DNA of 64,000 bases from Chitinophaga pinensis (GTDB lineage: Bacteria > Bacteroidota > Bacteroidia > Chitinophagales > Chitinophagaceae), in contig NZ_VOHS01000024.1 of the NCBI RefSeq assembly GCF_007896845.1, positions 28,427 to 92,426 on the forward strand, read 5' to 3'. The notes beneath the pieces were generated by a model. The model was not told the origin of the DNA. It was given only the letters and a program-made list of their open reading frames with translations, and made no database searches. How positions within the stretch are numbered: position 1 is the stretch's first letter; every line of letters starts with the position of its first letter. Shown here piece after piece: positions 25,480-33,480 of this stretch. The position numbers and the translations under genes were made by a program.

Positions 25480-26144
25480 GGGCGTTGGGATGGTTGATTG
25501 AACTTTGTGAGGCGGCCGGGCTTACTTCAAAGACCTAAGGCCAGGGTCTCCATCTGAAACCTTCGCTGTGACCGGATTGTCTAATATTTAATAAAGTTTC
25601 TGCGGCTAATGACTTTTGTAGATTGTGTACAGATTTTTTATGATTCTGTAACAAGATTAACATGTATCAATGGATGATGATGAACGATAATCGATGATGA
25701 ATGGTGGATGGTGGATGGTGGATGGTAACCAATAATTACAGATGATAACAGATGATAACGGATGATTATGATTACAATTACAGGCGATGATGGGTGATTG
25801 ATAATGGATGATTACAATTACAGGCAATAACGGATACTCATAAACAATAACTGATGATAACTGATGACAACCGATGATAACTGATGATAACTGACGACAA
25901 CCGATGATAACTGACGACAACCGATGATAACTGACGATAACTGACGATAACCGATAATGACACGGATACGGATATTGATATTGATACCATATAAACAACC
26001 GATCGTTACAGATCAATAATATCTAGGCGCTATTCTTTCGATGACAGCCACTATCAGCGGAGCGGTTGAGATGGAGACAAAGGGCCTTAGCCCTTTGAGA
26101 GCCTGCCCCGCTTGATAGGGGTTTCATCAACCATCCCAACGCCC
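25480..26144. repeat. Long-distance nested inverted repeat
   Basis: GGGCGTTGGGATGGTTGA at 25480-25497 is exactly the reverse complement of 26127-26144. Inside it, CTAAGGCC plus GTCTCCATCT near 25535-25555 is mirrored by AGATGGAGAC plus GGCCTTAG at 26070-26090. The arms enclose the decamer minisatellite. No transposase lies between them. Confidence 0.7.
25851..25950. repeat. Decamer minisatellite, ten units
   Basis: Ten consecutive 10-base units with consensus CYGAYGAYAA, for example CTGATGATAA, CTGATGACAA, CCGATGATAA and CTGACGACAA, with no change in register over 100 bases. Looser relatives of the unit continue on both sides from about 25740 to 25980. The period equals about one DNA helical turn. 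Confidence 0.9.
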
Positions 26145-26219
26145 AACACGACCCACCACCGCCCCATAGCACGCCTCGAAAAAGGGCGTCAGCCCGGCGT
26201 CCCATCTCAACCCGTAGCC

Positions 26220-26345
26220 AACCGTCTAAGCGCAGCCAGCCATCTAAGCGCAGCCAACCGTATAAGCGCAGCCAGGCCTCCAAACGCCGACAATAGTATA
26301 AGCGCAACCAATCGTCAACCTACAGTCAACTGTCTAAGCCCAAAC
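26220..26345. repeat. 18-base minisatellite, seven degenerate units
   Basis: Seven 18-base units in register with consensus AACCGTCTAAGCGCAGCC. Units 1-3 are nearly identical, and 4-7 are more diverged. On the minus strand the units read as a WLRLDG hexapeptide in an open frame, but nothing else suggests coding. Confidence 0.82.
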
Positions 26346-26383
26346 TTCATACGAAGCAAGCATCCATTACCGCTCCAAAGCAA

Positions 26384-27037
26384 TTATTTCTTCTTCAGAT
26401 ACGGCTCCACCGCCTTCCGCCATATCGCATACCCCTGTGGATTCATATGCAACATATCTCCTACAAACAGCTCTTTACGCGGCTTTCCCTCTTTATCCAG
26501 CATCAGTGAAAATACATTCACATAGCTGATATGGGATTGTTTGGAAATGTAGTCTTTTATCAATGCATTTGCTGCCTTCGCGATAGGCAGGAACTGCTCT
26601 CTGCTGGGACTTGGCTTTATAGAAATATAAACGATAGGTACTTCCGGCAGTTTAGTCCTGATTGTAGTATAAAGATTTTTAAATCTGTTAAAGACACTGT
26701 CAGCAGTAATACCTTTTTCTACAAGATCATTCTCTCCTACATATATTACGATCTCACGTGGATGATAAGGAAATATAATATCATTGGCGTAATAGATAAT
26801 ATCGTTGGTAACAGCGCCACCCACTCCCCTGTTCATGGCAACATATCCGGCAAAAGTCCTTTCCAGATCATCCCATTTACGGATGGAGGAACTACCAATA
26901 AAAAGAATGGGATCTGCCGGAGGAGCGTACATTTTATCGTACTTCAGAATAGTATTGACGTCTTCCTGATATTTCTGTGCATGTAGTGTGGTACAAACAG
27001 TCAGTGACAGTGCTAAAAGGCCGATTAATTTCTTCAT
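26384..27037 (-). CDS. Exported SGNH/GDSL-type esterase or acylhydrolase
   Basis: A 217-residue secreted hydrolase with a signal peptide (LIGLLALSLTVCTTLHAQ). SGNH blocks are clear: DPILFIGSSSIRKWDDL holds the nucleophile Ser (block I), MNRGVGGAVTNDI the block II Gly, IVIYVGENDLVEKG the block III Asn, and GDMLHMNPQGYAIW the block V Asp/His. Platelet-activating-factor acetylhydrolase-like SGNH proteins look like this; the substrate is probably an acetylated sugar or lipid. An alternative ATG two codons upstream (27043) exists. It follows alkB by 27 bases on the same strand and may be co-transcribed. Confidence 0.86.
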   Translation of the reverse strand: MKKLIGLLALSLTVCTTLHAQKYQEDVNTILKYDKMYAPPADPILFIGSSSIRKWDDLERTFAGYVAMNRGVGGAVTNDIIYYANDIIFPYHPREIVIYVGENDLVEKGITADSVFNRFKNLYTTIRTKLPEVPIVYISIKPSPSREQFLPIAKAANALIKDYISKQSHISYVNVFSLMLDKEGKPRKELFVGDMLHMNPQGYAIWRKAVEPYLKKK

Positions 27038-27064
27038 AAACATGGTTATATTGAAAGGTAATAA

Positions 27065-27577
27065 TTATTTAATAGATCTGAAAGTCAGACTCATTCTTCC
27101 ATGGCCCGTATCCGCAGCCGGAACAGCATGCAGCCATTCATCCTGTACAGCCTGTGTCATATAGATCAGAGAGCCTGCATTCAATGGAAAATCAATCAGT
27201 TCTGTGGGATCTTTTATGTTTTTAAAACGCAGCGTTCTCATTTCGCCCACAGACACGATGGCGATGCCTGTTCCCGCTTCGAGGATGTCTGTCTGATCGG
27301 CATGATACCCCATTTTAGACTTTCCGTCCGGATAGTAGTTAATCAGGCAATTATTGGGTGTAAATCCGAGGGTGCTGCCGATAGCTGCCACGAGCTCCTG
27401 CAATCCGGGGGTAAAGGCCTGAAAAGGGTAGCTTATCTGCGAATAGTTATAGGCTACGCCATAACTTGCGGTTTTGCGGGCAGTCATTCTTTCGTCCCAT
27501 AAAACATTATCTCTCAGTGAGGTAAATAAAGCTTCCGGGTCAGCAACAAAATCCGATATAAAAGTAATTCCGTTCAT
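27065..27577 (-). CDS. alkB: AlkB-family 2-oxoglutarate/Fe(II) dioxygenase
   Basis: Oxidatively removes alkyl groups from DNA or RNA bases. The iron ligands lie in MGYHADQTDIL (H-x-D) and DEWLHAVPAAD (second His). The 2-oxoglutarate-binding Arg is in GHGRMSLTFRSIK, and INYYPDGKSKMG is the conserved N-Y-Y segment. At 170 residues it is of the compact AlkB class. The frame runs up to 27601, but the ATG at 27577 starts the folded domain. It is divergent from the NDH-2 gene. AlkC, another alkylation-repair gene, is about 5 kb away. Confidence 0.88.
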   Translation of the reverse strand: MNGITFISDFVADPEALFTSLRDNVLWDERMTARKTASYGVAYNYSQISYPFQAFTPGLQELVAAIGSTLGFTPNNCLINYYPDGKSKMGYHADQTDILEAGTGIAIVSVGEMRTLRFKNIKDPTELIDFPLNAGSLIYMTQAVQDEWLHAVPAADTGHGRMSLTFRSIK

Positions 27578-27634
27578 GTGTCCGCAAAAATAGAAAATCA
27601 AACCATGAAAGCGGCATCAATATTCGCTCACTTA

Positions 27635-27677
27635 TGACATATGTCACGAGTCATGTAAGCGAGATTGACTATATTTA
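27635..27677 (+). promoter_or_regulatory. Palindromic operator-like site and promoter upstream of ndh
   Basis: TGACATATGTCA (27635-27646) is a perfect 12-base palindrome with the ATGAC-N4-GTCA(T/C) form seen for Crp/Fnr-family half-sites. TATATTTA (27670-27677) matches seven of eight positions of TANNTTTG. The palindrome centre would lie about 43 bases before the start of transcription, the usual place for a class II activator. Which regulator binds is unknown. Confidence 0.4.
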
Positions 27678-27691
27678 CACACCAGGAAATT

Positions 27692-29047
27692 ATGTTTACA
27701 ATGGAAAGCTCAGAAACAAGAGAACAAGCAATTAAGGTCGTGATAATAGGCGGAGGATTCGCAGGTATCAATCTGGCACAGAAATTACAACGTGACAAAC
27801 GCTTTGACATCACATTAGTAGACAAAAACAATTATAACTTTTTTCCTCCTTTAATTTATCAGCTGGCGACGGGATTCCTTGAAACGTCCAGTATCTGTTA
27901 TCCCTTCCGTAAACTTTTCAGAAATAAGCCCAATCTGCACTTCCATATGGGTGAATTTCAGAAAGTGGATCCGGCTGCACATACCATTTACCTGAACAAT
28001 GGCGAATTGCAGTATGATTATCTTGTATTTGCCACTGGTACAGAAACAAACTATTTCGGCAACGAAAATATAAAGAAGCGGGCCATTCCGATGAAAACCG
28101 TGAATGACGCGCTGGAAATGCGTAACAGGCTGCTGAAGCGACTGGAAATAGCGTCTGTCACCAAAGATCCTATTGAAAGGAAAAAGCTCACGACGATCGT
28201 GATCGCGGGTGGCGGACCTACCGGGGTGGAAGTATCCGGAATGCTCGCGGAATTGAGGAAATACGTCATCAGAAAAGATTATCCTGAACTGGAAGGACAG
28301 GGTGGTGAGATCTACCTTGTGAATGGTGGGGAGAGTCTGCTGGAGCCAATGAGCACCAAATCGCAGAAACACACCTATAATGCCTTGCGCAGACTGGGTG
28401 TGAAGATCAAACTGAAGACAAGAGTAAAAGACTTTGTGGACGATCAGGTTATCCTGAATAACGGCGATACCATCCATACCAGCACCCTTATATGGGCCGC
28501 GGGTGTAACGGCCTATCTGCATGAGGGTATTCCTATCGCCAGCACCGGTCCCGGCAGAAGGATGATGACTGATGCTTTTAACAGGGTCATCGGCGTAGAC
28601 GATATTTATGCAATTGGCGATACCTGTCTTACCAAAACCGACAGTAACTTCCCTGAGGGCCATCCACAGCTGGCACAGGTAGCCCTGCAACAGGGCCGGA
28701 ACCTCGCGAAGAACTTCTCGCTGATGGTGGATAATAAACAGCTGAAGCCTTTCAGTTATGTAGATAAGGGTACTATGGCAATTATCGGCCGCAACAACGC
28801 GGTAGCTGATATTCCATCGCCCAAACTACACTTCAATGGCTTTATTGCCTGGGCGATGTGGTTATTTGTGCATGTAATGGCACTTATCAACTATCGTAAC
28901 AGATTGAAGACCATGTATAACTGGACGGTTGCTTATTTCACCAGAGATCAGGCATTACGTATGATCATTAAACCGATCCTGCGCCAGCCTGAAGTAAAAC
29001 CAGAGGTGAAAGCAGCTGAACCAGCCGCTGTTAAATCTTCAACCTGA
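27692..29047 (+). CDS. ndh: Type II NADH:quinone oxidoreductase (NDH-2)
   Basis: Single-subunit, non-proton-pumping NADH dehydrogenase on the inner membrane. The FAD site is VVIIGGGFAGINLAQKLQ, then LVDKNNYNFFPPLIYQLATG. The NADH site is TIVIAGGGPTGVEVSGMLAE. The second FAD loop is DIYAIGDTCL, with HPQLAQVALQQGRNLAKNF. The C-terminal membrane-binding region includes GFIAWAMWLFVHVMALINYR. The frame opens at 27665; the ATG at 27692 (or 27701) is more likely because a promoter-like box lies in between. The 3' end overlaps the convergent DUF5009 gene by 17 bases. Length (about 451) is normal. Confidence 0.9.
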   Translation: MFTMESSETREQAIKVVIIGGGFAGINLAQKLQRDKRFDITLVDKNNYNFFPPLIYQLATGFLETSSICYPFRKLFRNKPNLHFHMGEFQKVDPAAHTIYLNNGELQYDYLVFATGTETNYFGNENIKKRAIPMKTVNDALEMRNRLLKRLEIASVTKDPIERKKLTTIVIAGGGPTGVEVSGMLAELRKYVIRKDYPELEGQGGEIYLVNGGESLLEPMSTKSQKHTYNALRRLGVKIKLKTRVKDFVDDQVILNNGDTIHTSTLIWAAGVTAYLHEGIPIASTGPGRRMMTDAFNRVIGVDDIYAIGDTCLTKTDSNFPEGHPQLAQVALQQGRNLAKNFSLMVDNKQLKPFSYVDKGTMAIIGRNNAVADIPSPKLHFNGFIAWAMWLFVHVMALINYRNRLKTMYNWTVAYFTRDQALRMIIKPILRQPEVKPEVKAAEPAAVKSST

Positions 29048-30203
29048 CCTTTTTCTTTTCCATCCATCCTACAAGGAGAATTACAAGGAAAGCGATCACT
29101 ACTGACCTGATCAATCCCGGCATGCCTTCACTCAGCCATGCGGGATAACTAATCCCTGCCAGCATCAGCAGTGAATACAAGAGATACGGTATCAGGTAAC
29201 AGGTCAGTGTGCTGGTACCTGCCGGACGTATGGCTTTAAACCAGTTCATCTTTCCTTTGATATCTACCAGCCATATCATTGCCGCAAATACCAGTATGCT
29301 GATACCACTGCAGATCAGTACCCATGCTGGCGTAGAACGTATTTTGGAGATCCCTTCTGTGTAAGGACGGAGAACAAAACCAGCGATAAGCGCCAATATC
29401 CCTAATCCTACAAAGACAGGGAGTACGGAGGATTGTTTACCTTTTTTATCAAGCAATGTATACAGGGAGGAGATCACTGCACCAGCCATGATAAGTGACA
29501 CAGAAGACGCGTCGCCTATCACCGGAATGCTGACATGTAACAGCCCGGCATGCGTCAATATATTAATGAGCAGGAAAAGCCCTAAAATAGCCGCAATTGC
29601 GGCAAAACGGCCTTTCACTACCAGATAAAGCGTAGCGGAGACGAGGTATGCCCATCCGATGATACCGAGGATACCCCACCACGATGGCTGCATCCAGTGA
29701 GGATCTTCTGCGGAGCCACCTTTATACAAAGCAGCCATCAGACCTAAAAGGACAATACCGGCACCTGTCAGTGTATATTTACGGCTGGCCTTCATATCAG
29801 CCGGATAATCCAGCCATACGAGGAAAAAGCCGATAGTGATCAGCAGTTCCCATAAAGCATAAGGGATGAGGGCTGCTGAACTATAACTTTCGAGGTTCAC
29901 ATGAAAGAACCCCATCACGATCATAGCCAGTGATCTTAACAGGATATGTGATCCGATATTTAAAAAGGAGTCCTGTTTGCTGATACGCTTACCGATCGCA
30001 AACGGAATGGAGAGGCCGACGATGAACAGGAAAGCGGGAAATACGGTATCGGCGAAGCCCATCCCATCGTCCTGAGCTTTCACATGGTCGATCCACTCTG
30101 GGATGTTTTTCACACTGCTTACATCGTTGACAAAGATCATGGTAAGCATCGTAAGGGCGCGGAAGGCGTCGATTGACAAAAGGCGTTGGGAGGGTTTAAG
30201 CAT
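29031..30203 (-). CDS. DUF5009/HGSNAT-like multispanning acyltransferase-type membrane protein
   Basis: A 390-residue membrane protein with about ten hydrophobic helices. The N-terminal signature RLLSIDAFRALTMLTMIFVN plus DTVFPAFLFIVGLSIPFAIG is that of the YeiB/heparan-alpha-glucosaminide N-acetyltransferase-like family (DUF5009). These proteins are thought to move acyl groups onto sugars across the membrane, but few are characterised. The frame extends to 30230 into the trehalase gene; the ATG at 30203 begins right after the trehalase stop. The one-base gap indicates strict coupling to trehalase. Confidence 0.84.
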   Translation of the reverse strand: MLKPSQRLLSIDAFRALTMLTMIFVNDVSSVKNIPEWIDHVKAQDDGMGFADTVFPAFLFIVGLSIPFAIGKRISKQDSFLNIGSHILLRSLAMIVMGFFHVNLESYSSAALIPYALWELLITIGFFLVWLDYPADMKASRKYTLTGAGIVLLGLMAALYKGGSAEDPHWMQPSWWGILGIIGWAYLVSATLYLVVKGRFAAIAAILGLFLLINILTHAGLLHVSIPVIGDASSVSLIMAGAVISSLYTLLDKKGKQSSVLPVFVGLGILALIAGFVLRPYTEGISKIRSTPAWVLICSGISILVFAAMIWLVDIKGKMNWFKAIRPAGTSTLTCYLIPYLLYSLLMLAGISYPAWLSEGMPGLIRSVVIAFLVILLVGWMEKKKVRLKI

Positions 30204-30204
30204 G

Positions 30205-31818
30205 TTATAAGGTATCAATATTTTTTCCATTATTCAATAACCCCTGCTGTTGCATATGCAATATTTTTAACAGGACTCCATTAGTCCACCCGAATCCATC
30301 CTGATTGGGATATTCACCTCCTCCTCCGGTCAGCGAGGTATCTTTTACATTATACTTTTCAAGTAGTTTACCCGTCTGTTTAAACACTCTGATATTCTGA
30401 CGGGACCAACGGGCTGCTATCTCCGATGCAAGGTAGTTTTTGTCGTAGTTGAGCAATCCGTTGATGGCCATCCATTGTAATGGCGCCCAGCCATTAGGCG
30501 CATCCCACTGTTCACCCGTTTCGAAAGGCGTGGATACCAGTCCGCCGGGATATAAAAACTCCTTCTGCAACACCAGCGTCATACTATCTGCCTGTCCTGC
30601 CCGGGCGATACCAAAAAAGAAAGGATACATACCGCCGAGGTTCAGTACAGCCGTTCTCTTTTCTTTCTTAAAGTCATAGTCGCGGAAGAAGCCTGTTTTC
30701 GGGTCCCAGCAGTAGCGTAGGATGGCATCTTTGCGGATACTGGCAGCAGCTTTATATTGCTGGGCCTTTAACGTATTGCCTTTCATGTTATAAGCGTCGG
30801 CGATGGTCAGTTCCAGATTATACAGGAGGCAGTTCAGATCAACGGGGATGATATCTGTAATATGGATGGTTTCCAGTGATTTCCCATCTTCAAACCAGCG
30901 ACAGCTGTAATCCCAGCCTGATTCTGCACCAGTACGTAGTTCGCGGTAAACAGCATCCTGTAAAGGAGATTTTTTAGCCGTCACAATATCTTCCCGCCAG
31001 GATTCTTCTCTTGGCCATGTACCACGGTCCCAGTAGCGGTTCAGTTTTGTGCTGTCTTTTAAAGTGATGAGGTGTTCTGCAGCGTGTTGTCCTTCAGTGG
31101 GTTTCTTCATCCAGAACTGGTATTCTTTTTCCAGCGCGTCGAGATAGGTGGTCAGGATCTCCTGTTTATGGTCTTCTTTTGCTGATACCAGCAACTGTAC
31201 CATCAATGCAAAATAAGGTGGCTGGGAGCGGGTCAGATAGTAGGTACGATTACCATTGGGAATGAAACCATATGTTCTGATGAGGTAAGCGAAATTTTTG
31301 ATCATGTTCTCCATGAGATCGATCTTTCCGCTTTCTTTTAACCCCAGCATGGTAAAATAACTATCCCAGTAGTATACCTCACGGAAACGGCCCCCCGGCA
31401 CTACATAAGGATCTGGCAGCGGGATCAGTGAGCCCCAGGTATTTGCGGTATCGGGTAAACGTTTTAAGACATTCCAAAGAGATTCAATATGGGCGATCAC
31501 GTCCTGTGCGGTATCCGTCACATAAGCGGAGGTAGCTGCGGCAGGCACATAAAAATGATGATGTACAAATGTGGACAGATCAAATCCTGCGGCAGTACGT
31601 TCTTTTGCATAAGATTGCAGCACACTGGCTGGTGAAGCTTTCGGTGCACAGTCTGCGAAGGTTTTACTGTCCGGGAAGATGCGGGCTGTCTGTACCTCTT
31701 CAAACAATCCCGGGAATTCCTGACGTGGGGAGCGTTCTTTTACAAGTGGCTGCTCCCGGTGCTTACAGGCCATAAGACTAGCCATAGCTCCGGTGATGAG
31801 CAAAAGTTTTCCATTCAT
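30205..31818 (-). CDS. treA: Trehalase (GH37), predicted lipoprotein
   Basis: Hydrolyses alpha,alpha-trehalose to two glucose molecules. Both GH37 signatures are present: PGGRFREVYYWDSYF near residue 142 and QWDAPNGWAPLQW near residue 440. The intervening NGNRTYYLTRSQPPYFALMV is the usual substrate-binding stretch. The N-terminus MNGKLLLITGAMASLMAC ends in a lipobox, so the enzyme is anchored in the periplasm or on the outer membrane. 537 residues is typical. It is the first of two tightly linked genes, followed by a DUF5009 membrane protein. Confidence 0.92.
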   Translation of the reverse strand: MNGKLLLITGAMASLMACKHREQPLVKERSPRQEFPGLFEEVQTARIFPDSKTFADCAPKASPASVLQSYAKERTAAGFDLSTFVHHHFYVPAAATSAYVTDTAQDVIAHIESLWNVLKRLPDTANTWGSLIPLPDPYVVPGGRFREVYYWDSYFTMLGLKESGKIDLMENMIKNFAYLIRTYGFIPNGNRTYYLTRSQPPYFALMVQLLVSAKEDHKQEILTTYLDALEKEYQFWMKKPTEGQHAAEHLITLKDSTKLNRYWDRGTWPREESWREDIVTAKKSPLQDAVYRELRTGAESGWDYSCRWFEDGKSLETIHITDIIPVDLNCLLYNLELTIADAYNMKGNTLKAQQYKAAASIRKDAILRYCWDPKTGFFRDYDFKKEKRTAVLNLGGMYPFFFGIARAGQADSMTLVLQKEFLYPGGLVSTPFETGEQWDAPNGWAPLQWMAINGLLNYDKNYLASEIAARWSRQNIRVFKQTGKLLEKYNVKDTSLTGGGGEYPNQDGFGWTNGVLLKILHMQQQGLLNNGKNIDTL

Positions 31819-31851
31819 ATTTACGTGGTTTCTATATTAAAGGCTAACTGG

Positions 31852-32118
31852 TCACCGGTTGACGCGGTTCAGCAGTATAGCGAAAGATCGCATGTATTCG
31901 CGTGTTGTATTCACATCACTTTCTGCACCAACAAGTAATTGCCTGAGATCTTCCATTTGTCGCATCAGTTCTGCTGAGATGTTATACTTTTTCAGGATAG
32001 TAATGGCTTCATCTACCTGTGGCATTGCATAGCTGTGAATCCTGAAGGTGTAAGGCGGGTCAAGGAAATAAGATTTGATCTCTGCGAGTCGTATGATGTC
32101 CGGATTACTTATTTTCAT
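31852..32118 (-). CDS. Small hypothetical protein (88 residues)
   Basis: No family recognised. It is a soluble, helix-rich protein with an SAELMRQMEDLRQLLVGAE coiled-coil-like segment and a basic C-terminus. A longer frame begins at 32148, but the ATG at 32118 is preferred because an exact TAACTTTG promoter box lies at 32146-32153, inside that extension. It ends 33 bases before the trehalase start on the same strand, so it may lead that operon. Confidence 0.6.
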   Translation of the reverse strand: MKISNPDIIRLAEIKSYFLDPPYTFRIHSYAMPQVDEAITILKKYNISAELMRQMEDLRQLLVGAESDVNTTREYMRSFAILLNRVNR

Positions 32119-32145
32119 AATTACACTTTTCAAGCAAACAAAGTG

Positions 32146-32153
32146 CAAAGTTA
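32146..32153 (-). promoter_or_regulatory. Putative -7 promoter box (minus strand)
   Basis: Reads TAACTTTG on the minus strand, an exact TANNTTTG match 27 bases upstream of the small hypothetical gene. The -33 element is not clear. Confidence 0.45.
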
Positions 32154-32212
32154 CGCTATTACGGGGGGATACCGATAAATTTATCCCTTTTCTACCCTAA
32201 CGGGACAATCCG

Positions 32213-32220
32213 TACTTTTG
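32213..32220 (+). promoter_or_regulatory. Putative -7 promoter box for alkC
   Basis: TACTTTTG is an exact TANNTTTG match, 23 bases before the alkC ATG. A T-rich TTTC lies about 20 bases further upstream in the place of the -33 element. Confidence 0.5.
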
Positions 32221-32243
32221 CCGCAGCTGAAAATTTACAGATA

Positions 32244-33338
32244 ATGAGTTTGCTGAAAGATCTCTACTCCCCTGCCTTTTACGACGGATTAGCCAATATA
32301 CTGGTAAAAACAATTCCTGCTTTCAATAAGCAAAAATTTATCAAACGGATCTACCAGCCGGGTTTTGAGGACAAGGAACTGAAAGAACGCATGAAACATA
32401 CGACGGAAGTACTTCATGAATTCCTGCCTGCTGACTATAAAAAGGCCATCCCATTGATTAAAGACACCATTGATGCACTCAGGAAGGCGGGGTATGGAGA
32501 GGCGCTGGAATTCATCTTCTTTCCGGATTATCTGGCGACGTACGGACTGGATCATTACGATATTTCCGTAAAAGCCATTGAGTTTGTGACACAGTTCATT
32601 AGCTGTGAATTTGCCGTCAGGCCTTTTCTGATCAAATATGGTGACAGGATGATGCAGCAGATGCAGGTCTGGTCTTCTCATAAAAACGCCAAAGTGCGCA
32701 GACTATCCACCGAAGGCTGTCGCCCCCGTCTACCGTGGGCAATCGCAGTCCCATTTCTGAAAAAAGACCCTTCTTCCATACTTCCCATACTGGAAAACCT
32801 GAAACAGGACCCTTCAGAGTCTGTAAGACGCAGTGTGGCAAACAACCTTAATGACATTGCCAAAGACCATCCCGGTCTGGTCATTGCGATCGCTTCCAGA
32901 TGGAAGGGGCTCGGTAAGGAAACGGACGCTATTATCAAACATGGCAGCCGTACCCTGCTCAAACAGGGGCATAAAGAGATACTGGCACATTATGGACTGG
33001 AAAGCGTCCATGTTGCCTTCAGCGACTTCAAAGTACTGACGCCGGAGGTGCAGACTGGCGATAGTCTGGAATTCGCCTTTACTGTCAGGAATAAGGATGC
33101 GCAGGCACAGATTATCAGGCTGGAATACGCCATTTATTACCTGAAGCAAAATGGTACTCTATCCAAAAAAGTGTTCAAGATCAGCGAAAAGACCTATAAC
33201 CCGGGAGAAGAGGTCAGGATTGTCAGGAAACAGTCCTTCCGGCTGATTACAACACGTGTATTTTATCCCGGCAAACATCAATTGTCTGTGATCATCAACG
33301 GAGAGGAACAGGCCGCCAAAAGCTTTGAACTGATCTAG
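32244..33338 (+). CDS. alkC: DNA alkylation repair protein, AlkC/AlkD HEAT-repeat family with C-terminal Ig-like domain
   Basis: Base-excision glycosylase that removes N3- and N7-alkylated bases using a solenoid of HEAT-like repeats. The helical body includes ISVKAIEFVTQFISCEFAVR, the DNA-contacting VWSSHKNAKVRRLSTEGCRP and RLPWAI, and SESVRRSVANNLNDIAKDHP. From residue 255 a beta-rich domain begins (LTPEVQTGDSLEFAFTVRN, then YNPGEEVRIVRKQSF), as in the AlkC branch, which carries an Ig-like domain, rather than AlkD. 364 residues matches AlkC. It stands alone behind a good promoter box. Confidence 0.87.
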   Translation: MSLLKDLYSPAFYDGLANILVKTIPAFNKQKFIKRIYQPGFEDKELKERMKHTTEVLHEFLPADYKKAIPLIKDTIDALRKAGYGEALEFIFFPDYLATYGLDHYDISVKAIEFVTQFISCEFAVRPFLIKYGDRMMQQMQVWSSHKNAKVRRLSTEGCRPRLPWAIAVPFLKKDPSSILPILENLKQDPSESVRRSVANNLNDIAKDHPGLVIAIASRWKGLGKETDAIIKHGSRTLLKQGHKEILAHYGLESVHVAFSDFKVLTPEVQTGDSLEFAFTVRNKDAQAQIIRLEYAIYYLKQNGTLSKKVFKISEKTYNPGEEVRIVRKQSFRLITTRVFYPGKHQLSVIINGEEQAAKSFELI

Positions 33339-33480
33339 TTCAGTACCAGTCTGTTGGAAAAGCTTCCTGTTTACGCATAATTGCCAATTATGTCCGGAAT
33401 ACCCCCCGATTTTGGCAATTATGCACTGCAGATTATTCCCGTTAGCGGCTGACATTTGTAGTACACTAAACCTCAAAGAC

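Larger units (their letters stand above)
25139..26383. other. Gene-free, repeat-rich intergenic tract
   Basis: About 1.2 kb without a believable gene. Two minus-strand frames (25657-26016 and 26023-26307) exist only because repeat units are multiples of three or lack stops; their translations are repetitive and lack protein-like composition. The tract contains a near-tandem duplication (25253-25440), a GATGGTG heptamer run near 25700, a decamer minisatellite (25851-25950), an 18-mer minisatellite (26220-26345), five copies of a 14-16-base motif in both orientations, and a nested inverted repeat. These are listed separately. Confidence 0.75.

Noticed and set aside
25480..26144. Insertion sequence bounded by the inverted repeat
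   Set aside because: No transposase-like frame lies between the arms and no target-site duplication was seen. At most a decayed non-autonomous element.
25657..26307. Two minus-strand frames (119 and 94 codons) in the repeat tract
   Set aside because: They are made of minisatellite units and have repetitive, non-protein-like composition. They could not be supported as genes, although the WLRLDG repeat is noted as a finding.
25851..26345. CRISPR array
   Set aside because: Units are 10 and 18 bases and directly adjacent, with no unique spacers and no cas genes anywhere in the window.
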